Source: Promineifilum sp. (GTDB lineage: Bacteria > Chloroflexota > Anaerolineae > Promineifilales > Promineifilaceae). From it: a DNA stretch of 36,769 nt. A program made the position numbers and the translations under genes. The stretch is from positions 1 to 36,769 of the forward strand of contig JACFOH010000015.1 in NCBI GenBank assembly GCA_019454405.1. The letters run 5' to 3'. This document shows, in pieces, positions 8,365-16,935 of the stretch (position 1 is the first letter of the stretch; each line of letters opens with the position of its first letter). The notes below the pieces were generated by a model. It saw nothing but the letters and a program-made list of their open reading frames with translations, was not told the DNA's origin and did not search any database.

Positions 8365-8562
8365 ATGGTGACCAAGCGACAATTAGGACTGCTTTTTATT
8401 CTGCTGGGGGTGGGGGCGGCTGCCGCTATGTTTGCTATGGACTTCCTCGGCGCAGGTCAATATCAAGGCATCGGCCCGGCCCAGCAGAAGGCGCTTATTG
8501 CTGCCGCGATCGTTGTCGCTGTTGGACTAACTCTACTGCCATTAGGTGATCGACCTGCCTGA
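8365..8562 (+). CDS. Small two-helix membrane protein of unknown function
   Basis: This 65-residue protein was not recognised as any family. It begins MVTKRQLGLLFILLG, runs through a first hydrophobic helix (about 7-26), a short polar loop with GAGQYQGIGPAQQKA, and a second helix (about 40-58) ending in LPLGDRPA. The ATG at 8365 is chosen over an earlier in-frame start at 8224 because the promoter at 8326-8354 would lie inside the longer reading frame and that extension overlaps the divergent nuclease gene. No ribosome binding site precedes it. It is followed after 51 nt by the glycosyltransferase gene. The GxGPAQxxAL loop recalls small membrane proteins seen beside glycosyltransferases, but no function is claimed. 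Confidence 0.65.
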   Translation: MVTKRQLGLLFILLGVGAAAAMFAMDFLGAGQYQGIGPAQQKALIAAAIVVAVGLTLLPLGDRPA

Positions 8563-8613
8563 TTTTGATCTGATTATGGTATTGTCTCCTCTGTCGCCCA
8601 CTGCCTGGTATCT

Positions 8614-10266
8614 ATGTCTGCAACCCTGACCGAAACACCGAATCGTCCGACCACATGGGAAACTGTGGTAAGCTGGTTGCCGAAGATCGTCATCGGCCTG
8701 GCTCTGGCTGCCTTCGTCGGCTATTTCATCGTCTACGTTATTTATGCCGTCGAGTTGTTTCGCTTCCCCTTCGACTACGACCAGGGCGAAGGGTTTGAAC
8801 TGATGGATACCGTTTACTTCAGTCGTGGGGAGTGGCCCTATCGCGATAATGATGCTTATCCTTTCTACTCATCCAACTACCCGCCGCTCTTCCATGTTGT
8901 CATCGTGCCGCTGGTTTGGATTTTCGGGCCGAAATATTGGACGGGGCGTCTGATCAGTTTTCTGGGCACATTAGTGACAGCCGCGGCCATTGGTTACGCC
9001 GTGCAGAGAACGGGCCGGCGGCCGTGGTTATCCGTTCTGTCGGGGTTGGCTTTCCTCGCTTCCAATTACGTCTATCACGTCGGGCCGCTGTTTCGCCAAC
9101 ATATGTTTATGGTCATGTTCGAAACGTTGGCTGTCGTCCTCCTGGCTATTACCATCGAGCGCGAAGAGAGGGACGGGCGTCGTCACAATGGGGCGATGCT
9201 CGGCGTCATGGCTCTGCTCCTGGCGGCTGGCTACACCAAGCAACTAGCCTATGCGACGGTAGCCGCGGTGTTTATCTTCCTGTTCCTTCGCAGCCCGAAA
9301 CGTTCAATCCTGTGGGCGGTGCCCTTTGCGGCCGTCACGGGTCTGATCTTTGTAGGGATCGACGCGGCCACCGGCGGCCAATGGATGCTGAATACCGTCA
9401 CCGCCAATCTGAACCCTTTCATTCCCGGGCAGGCTGAGGGATTGTTCCGGCAATGGTTCAATCTTCATACCCTTCTCGTCATCGTCGCGGCCGTTTATGC
9501 GCTCTACCAACTGTATGCTACGCGGTTGTCGATCTACGCTATCTGGTTCGTCGCCGCCACGGCCAATAGTGTCACTGCCGGCAAATGGGGCGCGGGCGAA
9601 TCCTACTTCGCCACGGCCATTGCCGCGGCCTGTATTCTCTCCGGGCTGGCATTCAGTCATCTGCTTGATGCATCGCGGCGACGCAAATGGGCCACGTCAC
9701 GGCAAGCCTGGTGGGCGACTATTCTGTTGCCCACCTTTATTGGCGTGCTCTACCTTTGGCAGGCTAACCGCCTTTTCCATATGCCAACCCATACGCCTAC
9801 TCTGACGGCGATCGCCCAGGCGCTGGGGAAACCGACCGAAGTGATGATCGCACCGCAGACGTCATGTTCAGCCGTGAGGCCACCCGAACCTATCCCCTAT
9901 GTCGATGCCGCCGGCGTATCGTTGCTCGGGCGCCCCCCTAACGCTGCCGACACGGCCGCCGGCAAACAGATTGTGGCTCTTGTAGCCGCCGGGAATACGG
10001 CTGCGTTTAGCGAGGACGCCGGTTTCAATCTCTACCTCGGCCGGGATGTGATCACTAACCCGACTCAATTGCTCAATCTCTACAACAATAACGCGGTTGA
10101 TCTGACGAAAATGCTGGCCATGCTCGATGACCAGGCTTTCGATACCATCGTCCTTCGCGCCCAGTTCTATCCCGGCCCGGTGCTCGACGTCATTGGTCAA
10201 CGCTACGAAACGACAGATTTGGTGCAGATGAACGGCTTCGTCTATTGTGTCATGCGCCCACGATGA
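8614..10266 (+). CDS. GT-C fold membrane glycosyltransferase (GT39/ArnT-like)
   Basis: This 550-residue polytopic protein has about ten or more hydrophobic segments and a soluble C-terminal domain from about residue 400. An acidic motif in the first extracytoplasmic loop, FDYDQGEGFELMD, is placed like the catalytic Asp loop of GT-C enzymes that use polyprenyl-phosphate sugars, and SSNYPPLFHVVI follows it as in the GT39/PMT_2 group. It probably transfers a sugar from a lipid carrier to a lipid, glycan or protein outside the membrane. Its stop overlaps the scpA start as ATGA, so the two are translationally coupled. Acceptor and donor are not deducible. Confidence 0.78.
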   Translation: MSATLTETPNRPTTWETVVSWLPKIVIGLALAAFVGYFIVYVIYAVELFRFPFDYDQGEGFELMDTVYFSRGEWPYRDNDAYPFYSSNYPPLFHVVIVPLVWIFGPKYWTGRLISFLGTLVTAAAIGYAVQRTGRRPWLSVLSGLAFLASNYVYHVGPLFRQHMFMVMFETLAVVLLAITIEREERDGRRHNGAMLGVMALLLAAGYTKQLAYATVAAVFIFLFLRSPKRSILWAVPFAAVTGLIFVGIDAATGGQWMLNTVTANLNPFIPGQAEGLFRQWFNLHTLLVIVAAVYALYQLYATRLSIYAIWFVAATANSVTAGKWGAGESYFATAIAAACILSGLAFSHLLDASRRRKWATSRQAWWATILLPTFIGVLYLWQANRLFHMPTHTPTLTAIAQALGKPTEVMIAPQTSCSAVRPPEPIPYVDAAGVSLLGRPPNAADTAAGKQIVALVAAGNTAAFSEDAGFNLYLGRDVITNPTQLLNLYNNNAVDLTKMLAMLDDQAFDTIVLRAQFYPGPVLDVIGQRYETTDLVQMNGFVYCVMRPR

Positions 10267-10979
10267 ACCATTACCGCGTCGAACTGCCCGTCTTCAACGG
10301 CCCTCTTGACCTCTTGCTCCATCTCATCGAACGCGAGGAGCTGGATATCACCGCTGTTTCCCTGGTACAAGTAACCGGTCAATACCTGATCCAGGTACGG
10401 CAGATGGGCGAAGACCAGATCGAAGGGCTGATCGATTTCATCAGCATCGGCGCGAGATTGGTGCTTATCAAGAGCCGTGCCCTGCTCCCGCGGCCGATTG
10501 TTTTCCCAGGTAACGAAGAAGAGGAAGAAGATCCGGCCGAAGCCTTATTGCGTCAGCTCCACGCCTACAAGCGATTCAAGGCGGCCGCCAAGTGGCTTGA
10601 TGATCGCCAGCGACTCGGGTTGCGCACCTATTTGCGCGTAGCTCCGCCGCCTCGCCTGGATGATCATCTTGACCTGTCCGGTGTCGATGTGCACACTTTG
10701 CTTGATGCGATGCTGACAGTCCTGTCGCGCGTGGAAACGAAGGAAGAGTCGGTCGAGGTAGCCCGGCCCCGCCAACTAACCATCGAAGACCAGTTAGGCA
10801 AATTGCGCAATCGCTTGTCTCACGGACGGCCGTTCTACTTCGCAGACTTCCTGATCGACCCGCGTGACCGAACGGAGGTCGCTGTCTCTCTCCTGGCCCT
10901 GCTGGAGCTGATCAAGCGACGTGAAGCTCGCGCACATCAATCACAGCTTTTTGGCCCGATAGAAGTCACGACGGCGTGA
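10263..10979 (+). CDS. scpA: ScpA, kleisin subunit of the SMC condensin complex
   Basis: This 238-residue ScpA bridges the heads of the SMC dimer in chromosome compaction and segregation. The N-terminal signature YRVELPVFNGPLDLLLHLIE, followed by REELDITAVSLVQVTGQYL, is diagnostic, and the C-terminal winged-helix part includes VAVSLLALLELIKR. The ATG at 10263 is preferred over an upstream one at 10245 because it overlaps the preceding stop as ATGA and places the conserved start of the family at residue 2. A highly acidic EEEEEDP linker occurs mid-protein, as is usual. ScpB, commonly the next gene, is absent from this locus; a convergent glycosidase gene follows. Confidence 0.94.
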   Translation: MNHYRVELPVFNGPLDLLLHLIEREELDITAVSLVQVTGQYLIQVRQMGEDQIEGLIDFISIGARLVLIKSRALLPRPIVFPGNEEEEEDPAEALLRQLHAYKRFKAAAKWLDDRQRLGLRTYLRVAPPPRLDDHLDLSGVDVHTLLDAMLTVLSRVETKEESVEVARPRQLTIEDQLGKLRNRLSHGRPFYFADFLIDPRDRTEVAVSLLALLELIKRREARAHQSQLFGPIEVTTA

Positions 10980-10990
10980 GCCTCTCACGC
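10974..10990. terminator. Small hairpin between convergent scpA and GH4 genes
   Basis: GCGTGAG (10974-10980) and CTCACGC (10984-10990) form a perfect 7-bp stem with a 3-nt loop over the scpA stop codon. No T tract follows on either strand, so it may be a weak terminator or a 3'-end stabiliser. Confidence 0.35.
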
Positions 10991-11002
10991 GATTGACAGG
11001 CC

Positions 11003-12310
11003 TTACCCGGCCGCTGTGAATTCCGGTAACCAGTCACCGTGAGCGTCAATCAGATCGTCCACCAAGGCGTGAATCTGGTTGAGATCTAATTCGGCCGCTG
11101 TGTGCGGATCCATCATCGCCGCGTGGTAGATATGTTCTCTCTTGCCCGTGAGCGCTGCCTCGACGGTTAGCGCCTGCACGTTGACATTGGTCTGAATGAG
11201 AGCCGCCAACTGGGGCGGCAATGGGCCGATTCGGGTGGGTTGGATGCCGTTGTTGTCGACCAGGCAAGGGACTTCCACGCAACAACCTACTGGCAGATTG
11301 TCGATGAGGTGCGTGTTCGTGACGTTGCCGTAGATCACTCGGGGTGTTCCGGTCTCCAGACTGTGGATGATGTAGGCGCCGTATTCCTGTGTTCGTTCCA
11401 CCGTTAACGCGACCGACTCATCTTCGAGGAATCCACGCATCATTTCCCAGGCGACGATCTGGTTTTCGCAGCGGGTGATGTATTCATCAAGCGGGACATT
11501 ATAGTCGGTGATCAGGTCAGGACGATCGCGCTTGATGAACCAGGGAACATACTCGCTGAAATGTTCGCTTGATTCAGTGACAAAGTAGCCGAGGTGTTTG
11601 AACGCCTCATAGCGTACCCGATTCCATTGGGGTATACGGCCGTCGGCGATGACCTGACGGATGAGCGGATACAAATCCTGGCCTTGGCGCTCGAACCGCA
11701 GATAAAAAGCCACGTGGTTGATCCCCGCGCAAAGGTAATTGATCTCCTCTATGGGGATGTTAATATCCCTGGCCAATTGCTCGGCCGTCCCCTGGACACT
11801 ATGGCATAGGCCAACCGTTTTAATCGCCGTTGCCCGGCTCAAGGCCCAGCAATTCATCGCCATGGGGTTTACATAATTGAGTAGCCAGGCCTCAGGACAC
11901 AGTTCTTCCATATCCCGGCAAACATCGATTAGCACGGGTATGGTTCGCAGGCCCCGCATAATTCCACCGATGCCTAACGTATCGGCGATTGTTTGCCGCA
12001 AGCCATATCGTTTGGGGATTTCAAAGTCGATGACGGTCCCCGGCTTGTATCCGCCGATCTGGAACATTGTGATGACATAGTCGGCTCCGTCCAGAGCTTG
12101 CCTGCGATTCGTCGTCGCCATTATCCGCGGTCGTGCACCCAGGGCCTGCGCGACCCGGTTAGCCACGATCTCCGATGTGCGCAACCGTTCCTCATCAATA
12201 TCGTGCAACCTGATATCTGCGTCGGCTAGTTCCGGGAAGCTTAGGATGTCGCCCAGCAAGTTCTTGGCGAACACAGTGCTCCCTGCGCCAATCAATGCGA
12301 CTTTGATCAT
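11003..12310 (-). CDS. Family 4 glycoside hydrolase (alpha-galactosidase/alpha-glucosidase type)
   Basis: This protein of 435 residues belongs to GH4, whose members use NAD+ and a divalent metal to hydrolyse glycosides by a redox-elimination route. The Rossmann loop [17 protein letters not shown] opens the protein, [13 protein letters not shown] and GLCHSVQGT carry the conserved Asn and metal-binding Cys, and [11 protein letters not shown] holds the metal-binding His. The motif wording is closest to alpha-galactosidase/alpha-glucuronidase-like members rather than 6-phospho-glycosidases. The ATG at 12308-12310 is chosen because GGAG lies 8-11 nt upstream and the Rossmann strand then starts at residue 2; a longer start at 12343 would add 11 atypical residues. 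It follows a GT2 gene on the same strand. Substrate is inferred only. Confidence 0.9.
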   Translation of the reverse strand: MIKVALIGAGSTVFAKNLLGDILSFPELADADIRLHDIDEERLRTSEIVANRVAQALGARPRIMATTNRRQALDGADYVITMFQIGGYKPGTVIDFEIPKRYGLRQTIADTLGIGGIMRGLRTIPVLIDVCRDMEELCPEAWLLNYVNPMAMNCWALSRATAIKTVGLCHSVQGTAEQLARDINIPIEEINYLCAGINHVAFYLRFERQGQDLYPLIRQVIADGRIPQWNRVRYEAFKHLGYFVTESSEHFSEYVPWFIKRDRPDLITDYNVPLDEYITRCENQIVAWEMMRGFLEDESVALTVERTQEYGAYIIHSLETGTPRVIYGNVTNTHLIDNLPVGCCVEVPCLVDNNGIQPTRIGPLPPQLAALIQTNVNVQALTVEAALTGKREHIYHAAMMDPHTAAELDLNQIHALVDDLIDAHGDWLPEFTAAG

Positions 12311-12334
12311 GAGTTTATCTCCGTGGGTGAAGTT

Positions 12335-12356
12335 CCCGAACAACCTGCCGTTCGGG
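12335..12356. other. Intercistronic hairpin between GT2 and GH4 genes
   Basis: CCCGAAC (12335-12341) pairs perfectly with GTTCGGG (12350-12356) around an 8-nt loop in the 60-nt gap between the two minus-strand genes. There is no T tract, so partial attenuation or mRNA stabilisation is more likely than full termination. Confidence 0.35.
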
Positions 12357-12370
12357 ATAAGAACCGGTTT

Positions 12371-13270
12371 TTAGGTCAATTGATGTTTGATGATGCGCAA
12401 TTGACCACGCAATCGAATACCGCTCAAGACCAACGCTGTGACCCATCGAGGGTATTTATCGCTGTAGAATTTGCGATAAAACAGTTGCATGGCACGTACC
12501 GATTCGCGCGCCACTTTTACACGGGTTTCTTTTGGCGGTCGGGCGATATCGGCGGATTCTTTCCTCAAGCCTGAACTGGCTCCCTTGTAGTGTAGCACTT
12601 CCACGAGAGGGAAATAGATGATCTCGTAACCCGCCTGATGGATGCGATAGCAATAGTCAATATCCTCGCCATAGAAGAAGTAAGTTTCGTCCCAGCCTCC
12701 AAGCTGTTTGTCTAAAGCACGCGGCATCATCATATACGATCCGGCGATCACCGGCACCGCGTGAACCTGGTCGAAATCCTCGTAGCTGCGGAAGTAGCCG
12801 TTGAATCGAGGACTGTTCGGGAAGAGCCGGCTAAGGCCGCTGAAATGGCACAGAGAGTTCCAGGGGGTGGGGAACCCTCGGTGATTATCAGGATCGCGCT
12901 CTCCGTTTGGGTAAACGAGTCGGACCGTCAGTGCGCCGGCATGTGGGTTATTACGCATGTAGGCCAGCGGTTGCGTCAGCGCGTCAGCCCCAACGACTGT
13001 GTCAGAATTCAGGAAGAGAAGGTATTCCCCACGAGCGACAGCCGAGCCTCGGTTGTTGGCCGTCGAGAATCCGAGATTGTCCGCGCATGCCAGTAGTACG
13101 ACCTCCGGGTATTTTTCGGCCACCATTTCGACGCTGCCGTCGGCCGAGGCGTTGTCGACGACGATAATCTCCATGCCCTCTGGAGGCGCCTCGGCCGCAT
13201 ATAGGGAATGCAAACAATCATCCAGCAGTTGCCGGGTGTTGTAGGAAACGATGATGACGGATAAATCCAT
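12371..13270 (-). CDS. Family 2 glycosyltransferase (WbbL/rhamnosyltransferase-like)
   Basis: This 299-residue GT-A fold protein starts LSVIIVSYNTRQLLDDCL, followed by EIIVVDNASADGSVE (nucleotide-binding strand), NLGFSTANNRG, and the metal-binding LLFLNSD (NSD at 88-90). GSYMMMPRALDKQLGGWDE and YFFYGEDIDYCYRIHQAGY form the acceptor region with the ED catalytic pair, all typical of the WbbL subgroup. The protein is cytoplasmic or peripheral and probably adds a deoxyhexose or hexose to a lipid-linked glycan. It lies just downstream of the amino-acid ABC transporter genes and upstream of GH4; a functional link with them is not evident. Donor sugar is unknown. Confidence 0.9.
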   Translation of the reverse strand: MDLSVIIVSYNTRQLLDDCLHSLYAAEAPPEGMEIIVVDNASADGSVEMVAEKYPEVVLLACADNLGFSTANNRGSAVARGEYLLFLNSDTVVGADALTQPLAYMRNNPHAGALTVRLVYPNGERDPDNHRGFPTPWNSLCHFSGLSRLFPNSPRFNGYFRSYEDFDQVHAVPVIAGSYMMMPRALDKQLGGWDETYFFYGEDIDYCYRIHQAGYEIIYFPLVEVLHYKGASSGLRKESADIARPPKETRVKVARESVRAMQLFYRKFYSDKYPRWVTALVLSGIRLRGQLRIIKHQLT

Positions 13271-13325
13271 ACGACCTGATTTTATCTACATGGCCTCCGG
13301 ATCGGTACGACACTTTATTCCGACA

Positions 13326-14093
13326 TCAATGACTGATGATCTTGCTCAGGAACATCTTTGTTCGTTCGTGCTTCGGGTCATTGAACAACACCTTCGGCGA
13401 TTCCATTTCGATGATATTGCCCTGATCCATAAACACGACTCGATCGGCTGCGGATCGAGCAAAGCCCATTTCGTGCGTTACGACGACCATGGTCATGCCC
13501 CCACGCGCCAGATCGAGCATTACGTCGAGCACTTCCTTGATCATTTCCGGGTCCAGTGCACTGGTCGGCTCGTCGAAGAGCATAATTTTGGGATTCATGG
13601 CCAGCGATCGAGCGATGGCTACACGTTGTTGCTGGCCACCGGAAAGCTGGCGCGGATAGGCGTGAGCTTTCTCCGGGATACCGACACGTTCCAGTTGCTC
13701 CATGGCGATACGTTCAGCCTCTTTCTTATCACGCTTGCGGATGAGACGCTGAGCCAGAGTGATGTTGTCCAGAACCGTCAGATGGCCGAACAGATTAAAC
13801 TGCTGGAAGACCATGCCGACCTCTGCTCGAACCAGGTTGATATCTGTCTGTTTATCTTCCAGGCGCACGCCGTCGATGTAGACAGAACCGCTTGTCGGCA
13901 TCTCTAAATGGTTGATGCACCGTAGCACTGTACTTTTGCCCGAGCCACTTGGCCCCACGATGACGATCACTTCGCCACGACGCACCGTCAGGCTGAAGCC
14001 GTTTACAGCAACTACGCTACCGAAATCCTTGTATAAGTCTTCGATAACGATGATGTCATCACCCAGAACATGAGGAGTCATATTCGTTTCCAT
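13326..14093 (-). CDS. Polar amino-acid ABC transporter, ATP-binding subunit
   Basis: This subunit of 255 residues energises uptake of a polar amino acid and is of the GlnQ/HisP type. Motifs: Walker [11 protein letters not shown]-loop [14 protein letters not shown], signature [17 protein letters not shown], Walker [13 protein letters not shown] and switch His in VTHEMGFA. The ATG at 14093 is preferred: it comes 1 nt after the permease stop with AGAGG upstream. A longer start at 14114 would overlap the permease by 20 nt. It is the last of three transport genes in the order binding protein, permease, ATPase. Confidence 0.95.
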   Translation of the reverse strand: METNMTPHVLGDDIIVIEDLYKDFGSVVAVNGFSLTVRRGEVIVIVGPSGSGKSTVLRCINHLEMPTSGSVYIDGVRLEDKQTDINLVRAEVGMVFQQFNLFGHLTVLDNITLAQRLIRKRDKKEAERIAMEQLERVGIPEKAHAYPRQLSGGQQQRVAIARSLAMNPKIMLFDEPTSALDPEMIKEVLDVMLDLARGGMTMVVVTHEMGFARSAADRVVFMDQGNIIEMESPKVLFNDPKHERTKMFLSKIISH

Positions 14094-14094
14094 C

Positions 14095-14940
14095 TTATCG
14101 TATCCTCTTTTCATACCAGCGCAGGAGGAGGCTTAGAGCGATCGTCATGGCCAGATAGAGAAATGTCAGCACCAGATAGGTCTCCCGGAAACGGAAAGTG
14201 CTGCCGGAATACAGGCGCGCCATCTGAGTGATCTCGCGAACGGCCAGCACCGACATCAGCGATGAGTCCTTCAACATGGCGATGAAATCATTGCCCAGAG
14301 CCGGTAATACGTTGCGTATAGCCTGTGGAAGAATGACGTGGCGCATGGCCTGCCCGCCGTTCAAACCTAGTGACCGTGCTGCTTCCATCTGGCCTGATGG
14401 AACTGACTCGATACCTGCCCGGAAAACCTCTGCCAGAAATGCTCCATAAATAATAGCCAGGGCGGTTATTCCGCGAACGTTGGATGAGATGGCCTGATTG
14501 GATAACCCAAGCGCTCCAGCTACGGCCGGTACGATGACCAGAGCCACGGTGAATATCAGCACCAGGGTGGGTACGCCACGAATAAATTCGATATAGGTGA
14601 TGGCGATATTACGAATGATGATGTTCGTACTTACACGCCCTAATCCGGCGAGTAATCCAATGACCAGGGCGATAGCGAAGGCAACGATAGTCGTGAAAAT
14701 GGTGATTGAGATGCCGGTTCCGATGAACCCGGCCATGCCGGAATCACGAAACCCTGCGATGCCACCGAATTCGCCCCGTATGAATTCAAATGCCCGTCTG
14801 TAATCCGGATTTGTCAGAATCAGAAAGAACATGAAGATGAGGAATCCTATAATGGCGATGAGCCACCACGGGAACCCCCGCAGATCATATCGACTACTCT
14901 GATCCCTGCTGTCTTGAATCGTCTGTATCTCGCCTGTCAT
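14095..14940 (-). CDS. Polar amino-acid ABC transporter, permease subunit
   Basis: This 281-residue His/Glu/Gln/Arg-type permease has a hydrophobic N-terminal helix (about 26-44), then the standard core beginning [20 protein letters not shown], the family segment [15 protein letters not shown], and the EAA loop [25 protein letters not shown] read as two adjacent motifs ([12 protein letters not shown] and [12 protein letters not shown]) that docks to the ATPase. The stop is separated from the next start by a single base, which indicates coupling. It lies 183 nt downstream of the binding-protein gene, with two strong hairpins in the gap. Substrate class follows from the family; the exact amino acid is unknown. 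Confidence 0.94.
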   Translation of the reverse strand: MTGEIQTIQDSRDQSSRYDLRGFPWWLIAIIGFLIFMFFLILTNPDYRRAFEFIRGEFGGIAGFRDSGMAGFIGTGISITIFTTIVAFAIALVIGLLAGLGRVSTNIIIRNIAITYIEFIRGVPTLVLIFTVALVIVPAVAGALGLSNQAISSNVRGITALAIIYGAFLAEVFRAGIESVPSGQMEAARSLGLNGGQAMRHVILPQAIRNVLPALGNDFIAMLKDSSLMSVLAVREITQMARLYSGSTFRFRETYLVLTFLYLAMTIALSLLLRWYEKRIR

Positions 14941-15024
14941 TTAACCCCCTATTCGTCTATCACCTATTGGAAAGGTACAAATCATAAATCCTAGACGCAA
15001 TGATACCCATACTGCGCTAAATGC

Positions 15025-15092
15025 AAAGACGCCGAGGATAATCACTCCCGGCGTCTTTCATGAAGATGGCCTACCTGTAGGCGGCCATCTTC
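15025..15092 (-). terminator. Two tandem hairpins after the binding-protein gene
   Basis: AAAGACGCCG (15025-15034) pairs with CGGCGTCTTT (15049-15058), a perfect 10-bp stem. GAAGATGGCC (15062-15071) pairs with GGCCATCTTC (15083-15092), another perfect 10-bp stem. On the minus strand the first ends in TTT. They lie 3' of the binding-protein gene and 5' of the permease gene, where partial termination or 3'-end protection would make binding protein more abundant than permease. Confidence 0.6.
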
Positions 15093-15123
15093 ACAATCGT
15101 GACCCGATTCTACGAATGATTGA

Positions 15124-16740
15124 CTAGTCTAAATCTTCGTAGGTAATCGTGAACTTGTCGGAGAAGTACTGGTCGGCCAGGCGATCCAGCGTGCCGTTGG
15201 CTCGCAATTCAGCCAGGGCGGCGTTGAACGCTGCCACCAGGGGGCTGCCCTTGGGGAAGATATAGCCCAGTTGATCGCTGGACATGGATTCGCCAACCAG
15301 TTTCAGTTGATCGGAGTTGACGCCGACGTAACCCTGGCCGGCCGTTTCATCGATGATGACGGCATCGACATCGCCGGCGATGAGCGATTGCACCGCGAAC
15401 GGGAAGGTATCGAAGGCCTGGATGCGATTGGCCGGCACCAGCTTGGAGATCGTCTCGAAGTTGGTCGTGCCCGTCTGCGTGCCCACGATCAGCGAGGAAT
15501 CATCGATGAACCCTTGCACCGAATCGAAGCGGGTCTCGTCCTTGCGGACTAACAGACGCTGGTCGATGTTGATGAAACCATCGGAGAAGTCAACGACCTG
15601 AGCGCGCTCATCGGTGATGGTGATGCCGTCGGCGGCCATATCGAATTGGCCATCGCCCACAGCCTGGATCATGCCTTCCCAGGCTGCCTCAACATACACC
15701 GGCTTGCAATTCAGCAACGCGCAGATGGCGTTGATTGAGTCATAGTCCCAGCCTGCCGGCTGGCCGGTGGTCGGGTCGATGTAGTTGAACGGCAGGTAGG
15801 CGTTCTCGACGGCGACGGTGATCTCGCGTCCGCCCAGATCGGGTAGTTCAGATGATTCCCCACCTTCCAAATCTTCATAGGTAATCGTGAACTTGTCGGA
15901 GAAGTACTGGTCGGCCAGGCGATCCAGCGTGCCGTTGGCTCGCAATTCAGCCAGGGCGGCGTTGAACGCTGCCACCAGGGGGCTGCCCTTGGGGAAGATA
16001 TAGCCCAGTTGATCGCTGGACATGGATTCGCCAACCAGTTTCAGTTGATCGGAGTTGACGCCGACGTAACCCTGGCCGGCCGTTTCATCGATGATGACGG
16101 CATCGACATCGCCGGCGATGAGCGATTGCACCGCGAACGGGAAGGTATCGAAGGCCTGGATGCGATTGGCCGGCACCAGCTTGGAGATCGTCTCGAAGTT
16201 GGTCGTGCCCGTCTGCGTGCCCACGATCAGCGAGGAATCATCGATGAACCCTTGCACCGAATCGAAGCGGGTCTCGTCCTTGCGGACTAACAGACGCTGG
16301 TCGATGTTGATGAAACCATCGGAGAAGTCAACGACCTGAGCGCGCTCATCGGTGATGGTGATGCCGTCGGCGGCCATATCGAATTGGCCATCGCCCACAG
16401 CCTGGATCATGCCTTCCCAGGCTGCCTCAACATACACCGGCTTGCAATTCAGCAACGCGCAGATGGCGTTGATTGAGTCATAGTCCCAGCCTGCCGGCTG
16501 GCCGGTGGTCGGGTCGATGTAGTTGAACGGCAGGTAGGCGTTCTCGACGGCGACGGTGACTTCACGCCCGCCCAGATCGGGCAATCCGGATGTCTCGGCC
16601 GGCTTCTCAGTGGTTGCTTCCACAGCGGGGGCGGCCTCTTCGGCTGCAGGCGCTGCGGGTTTGGCCGCACCCCCGCCGCAGGCTACGAGCGCCAGCGCGA
16701 GGGCTAAAATCGCGAATAGGGCAAATCTCTTATACCACAT
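15124..16740 (-). CDS. Tandem-domain amino-acid binding lipoprotein of the ABC transporter
   Basis: This 538-residue protein is exported and lipid-anchored: MWYKRFALFAILALALALVAC is a signal peptide with lipobox LVAC and Cys21 as lipidation site. An Ala/Pro/Glu-rich linker follows, then two almost identical family-3 solute-binding domains of about 245 residues, each starting LPDLGGRE and ending FTITYEDL, with the amino-acid binding core AVENAYLPFNYIDPTTGQ, AADGITITDERAQVVDFSD and GTQTGTTNFE. Usual binding proteins have one such domain (about 260-300 residues). The ATG at 16738-16740 is chosen for its GAAGGAG site and because the signal peptide begins there; the longer reading frame to 16812 would spoil it. 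A weak promoter (TTGCCG, 17 bp, TAAAAA) lies at 16839-16867. It is the first gene of the transporter set. Confidence 0.93.
   Translation of the reverse strand: MWYKRFALFAILALALALVACGGGAAKPAAPAAEEAAPAVEATTEKPAETSGLPDLGGREVTVAVENAYLPFNYIDPTTGQPAGWDYDSINAICALLNCKPVYVEAAWEGMIQAVGDGQFDMAADGITITDERAQVVDFSDGFINIDQRLLVRKDETRFDSVQGFIDDSSLIVGTQTGTTNFETISKLVPANRIQAFDTFPFAVQSLIAGDVDAVIIDETAGQGYVGVNSDQLKLVGESMSSDQLGYIFPKGSPLVAAFNAALAELRANGTLDRLADQYFSDKFTITYEDLEGGESSELPDLGGREITVAVENAYLPFNYIDPTTGQPAGWDYDSINAICALLNCKPVYVEAAWEGMIQAVGDGQFDMAADGITITDERAQVVDFSDGFINIDQRLLVRKDETRFDSVQGFIDDSSLIVGTQTGTTNFETISKLVPANRIQAFDTFPFAVQSLIAGDVDAVIIDETAGQGYVGVNSDQLKLVGESMSSDQLGYIFPKGSPLVAAFNAALAELRANGTLDRLADQYFSDKFTITYEDLD
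15140..15821. repeat. Tandem repeat copy A (C-terminal binding domain)
   Basis: These 682 bp are identical by eye to 15878-16559, offset 738 bp (246 codons). Outside the identical core the homology continues but is abruptly diverged: position 15139 and 15130 differ on one side, and 15822, 15823, 15826 and 15829 differ on the other. Confidence 0.9.
15878..16559. repeat. Tandem repeat copy B (N-terminal binding domain)
   Basis: Second copy of the 738-bp unit, without a single difference over 682 bp from 15140-15821. It encodes the N-proximal solute-binding domain of the same lipoprotein. Confidence 0.9.
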
Positions 16741-16838
16741 CTCTATACTCTCCTTCTCTCTTGTTAATCTCTGACCATACAGAGCTTCCCGGACCGGCTG
16801 CTTCGGCGTCATCCGGCTTGTCGGGACGTTGAACCAGG

Positions 16839-16867
16839 TTTTTACCAGACAATTGGTAGTTCGGCAA
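16839..16867 (-). promoter_or_regulatory. Weak candidate promoter of the transporter operon
   Basis: On the minus strand TTGCCG (16862-16867) and TAAAAA (16839-16844) are 17 bp apart, each matching four of six consensus positions. They lie about 100 nt upstream of the binding-protein start, in the gap behind gmk. Confidence 0.3.
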
Positions 16868-16935
16868 AGGGTGAAACTAACCGATTCGAAAGGCGGTCGT
16901 CTTGTCTATAACGACTAGAACAGCCCTTGAGCGCT

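Noticed and set aside
15271..16339. Identical plus-strand open frames repeated at 738-bp spacing
   Set aside because: They are antisense shadows of the duplicated binding-protein domains.
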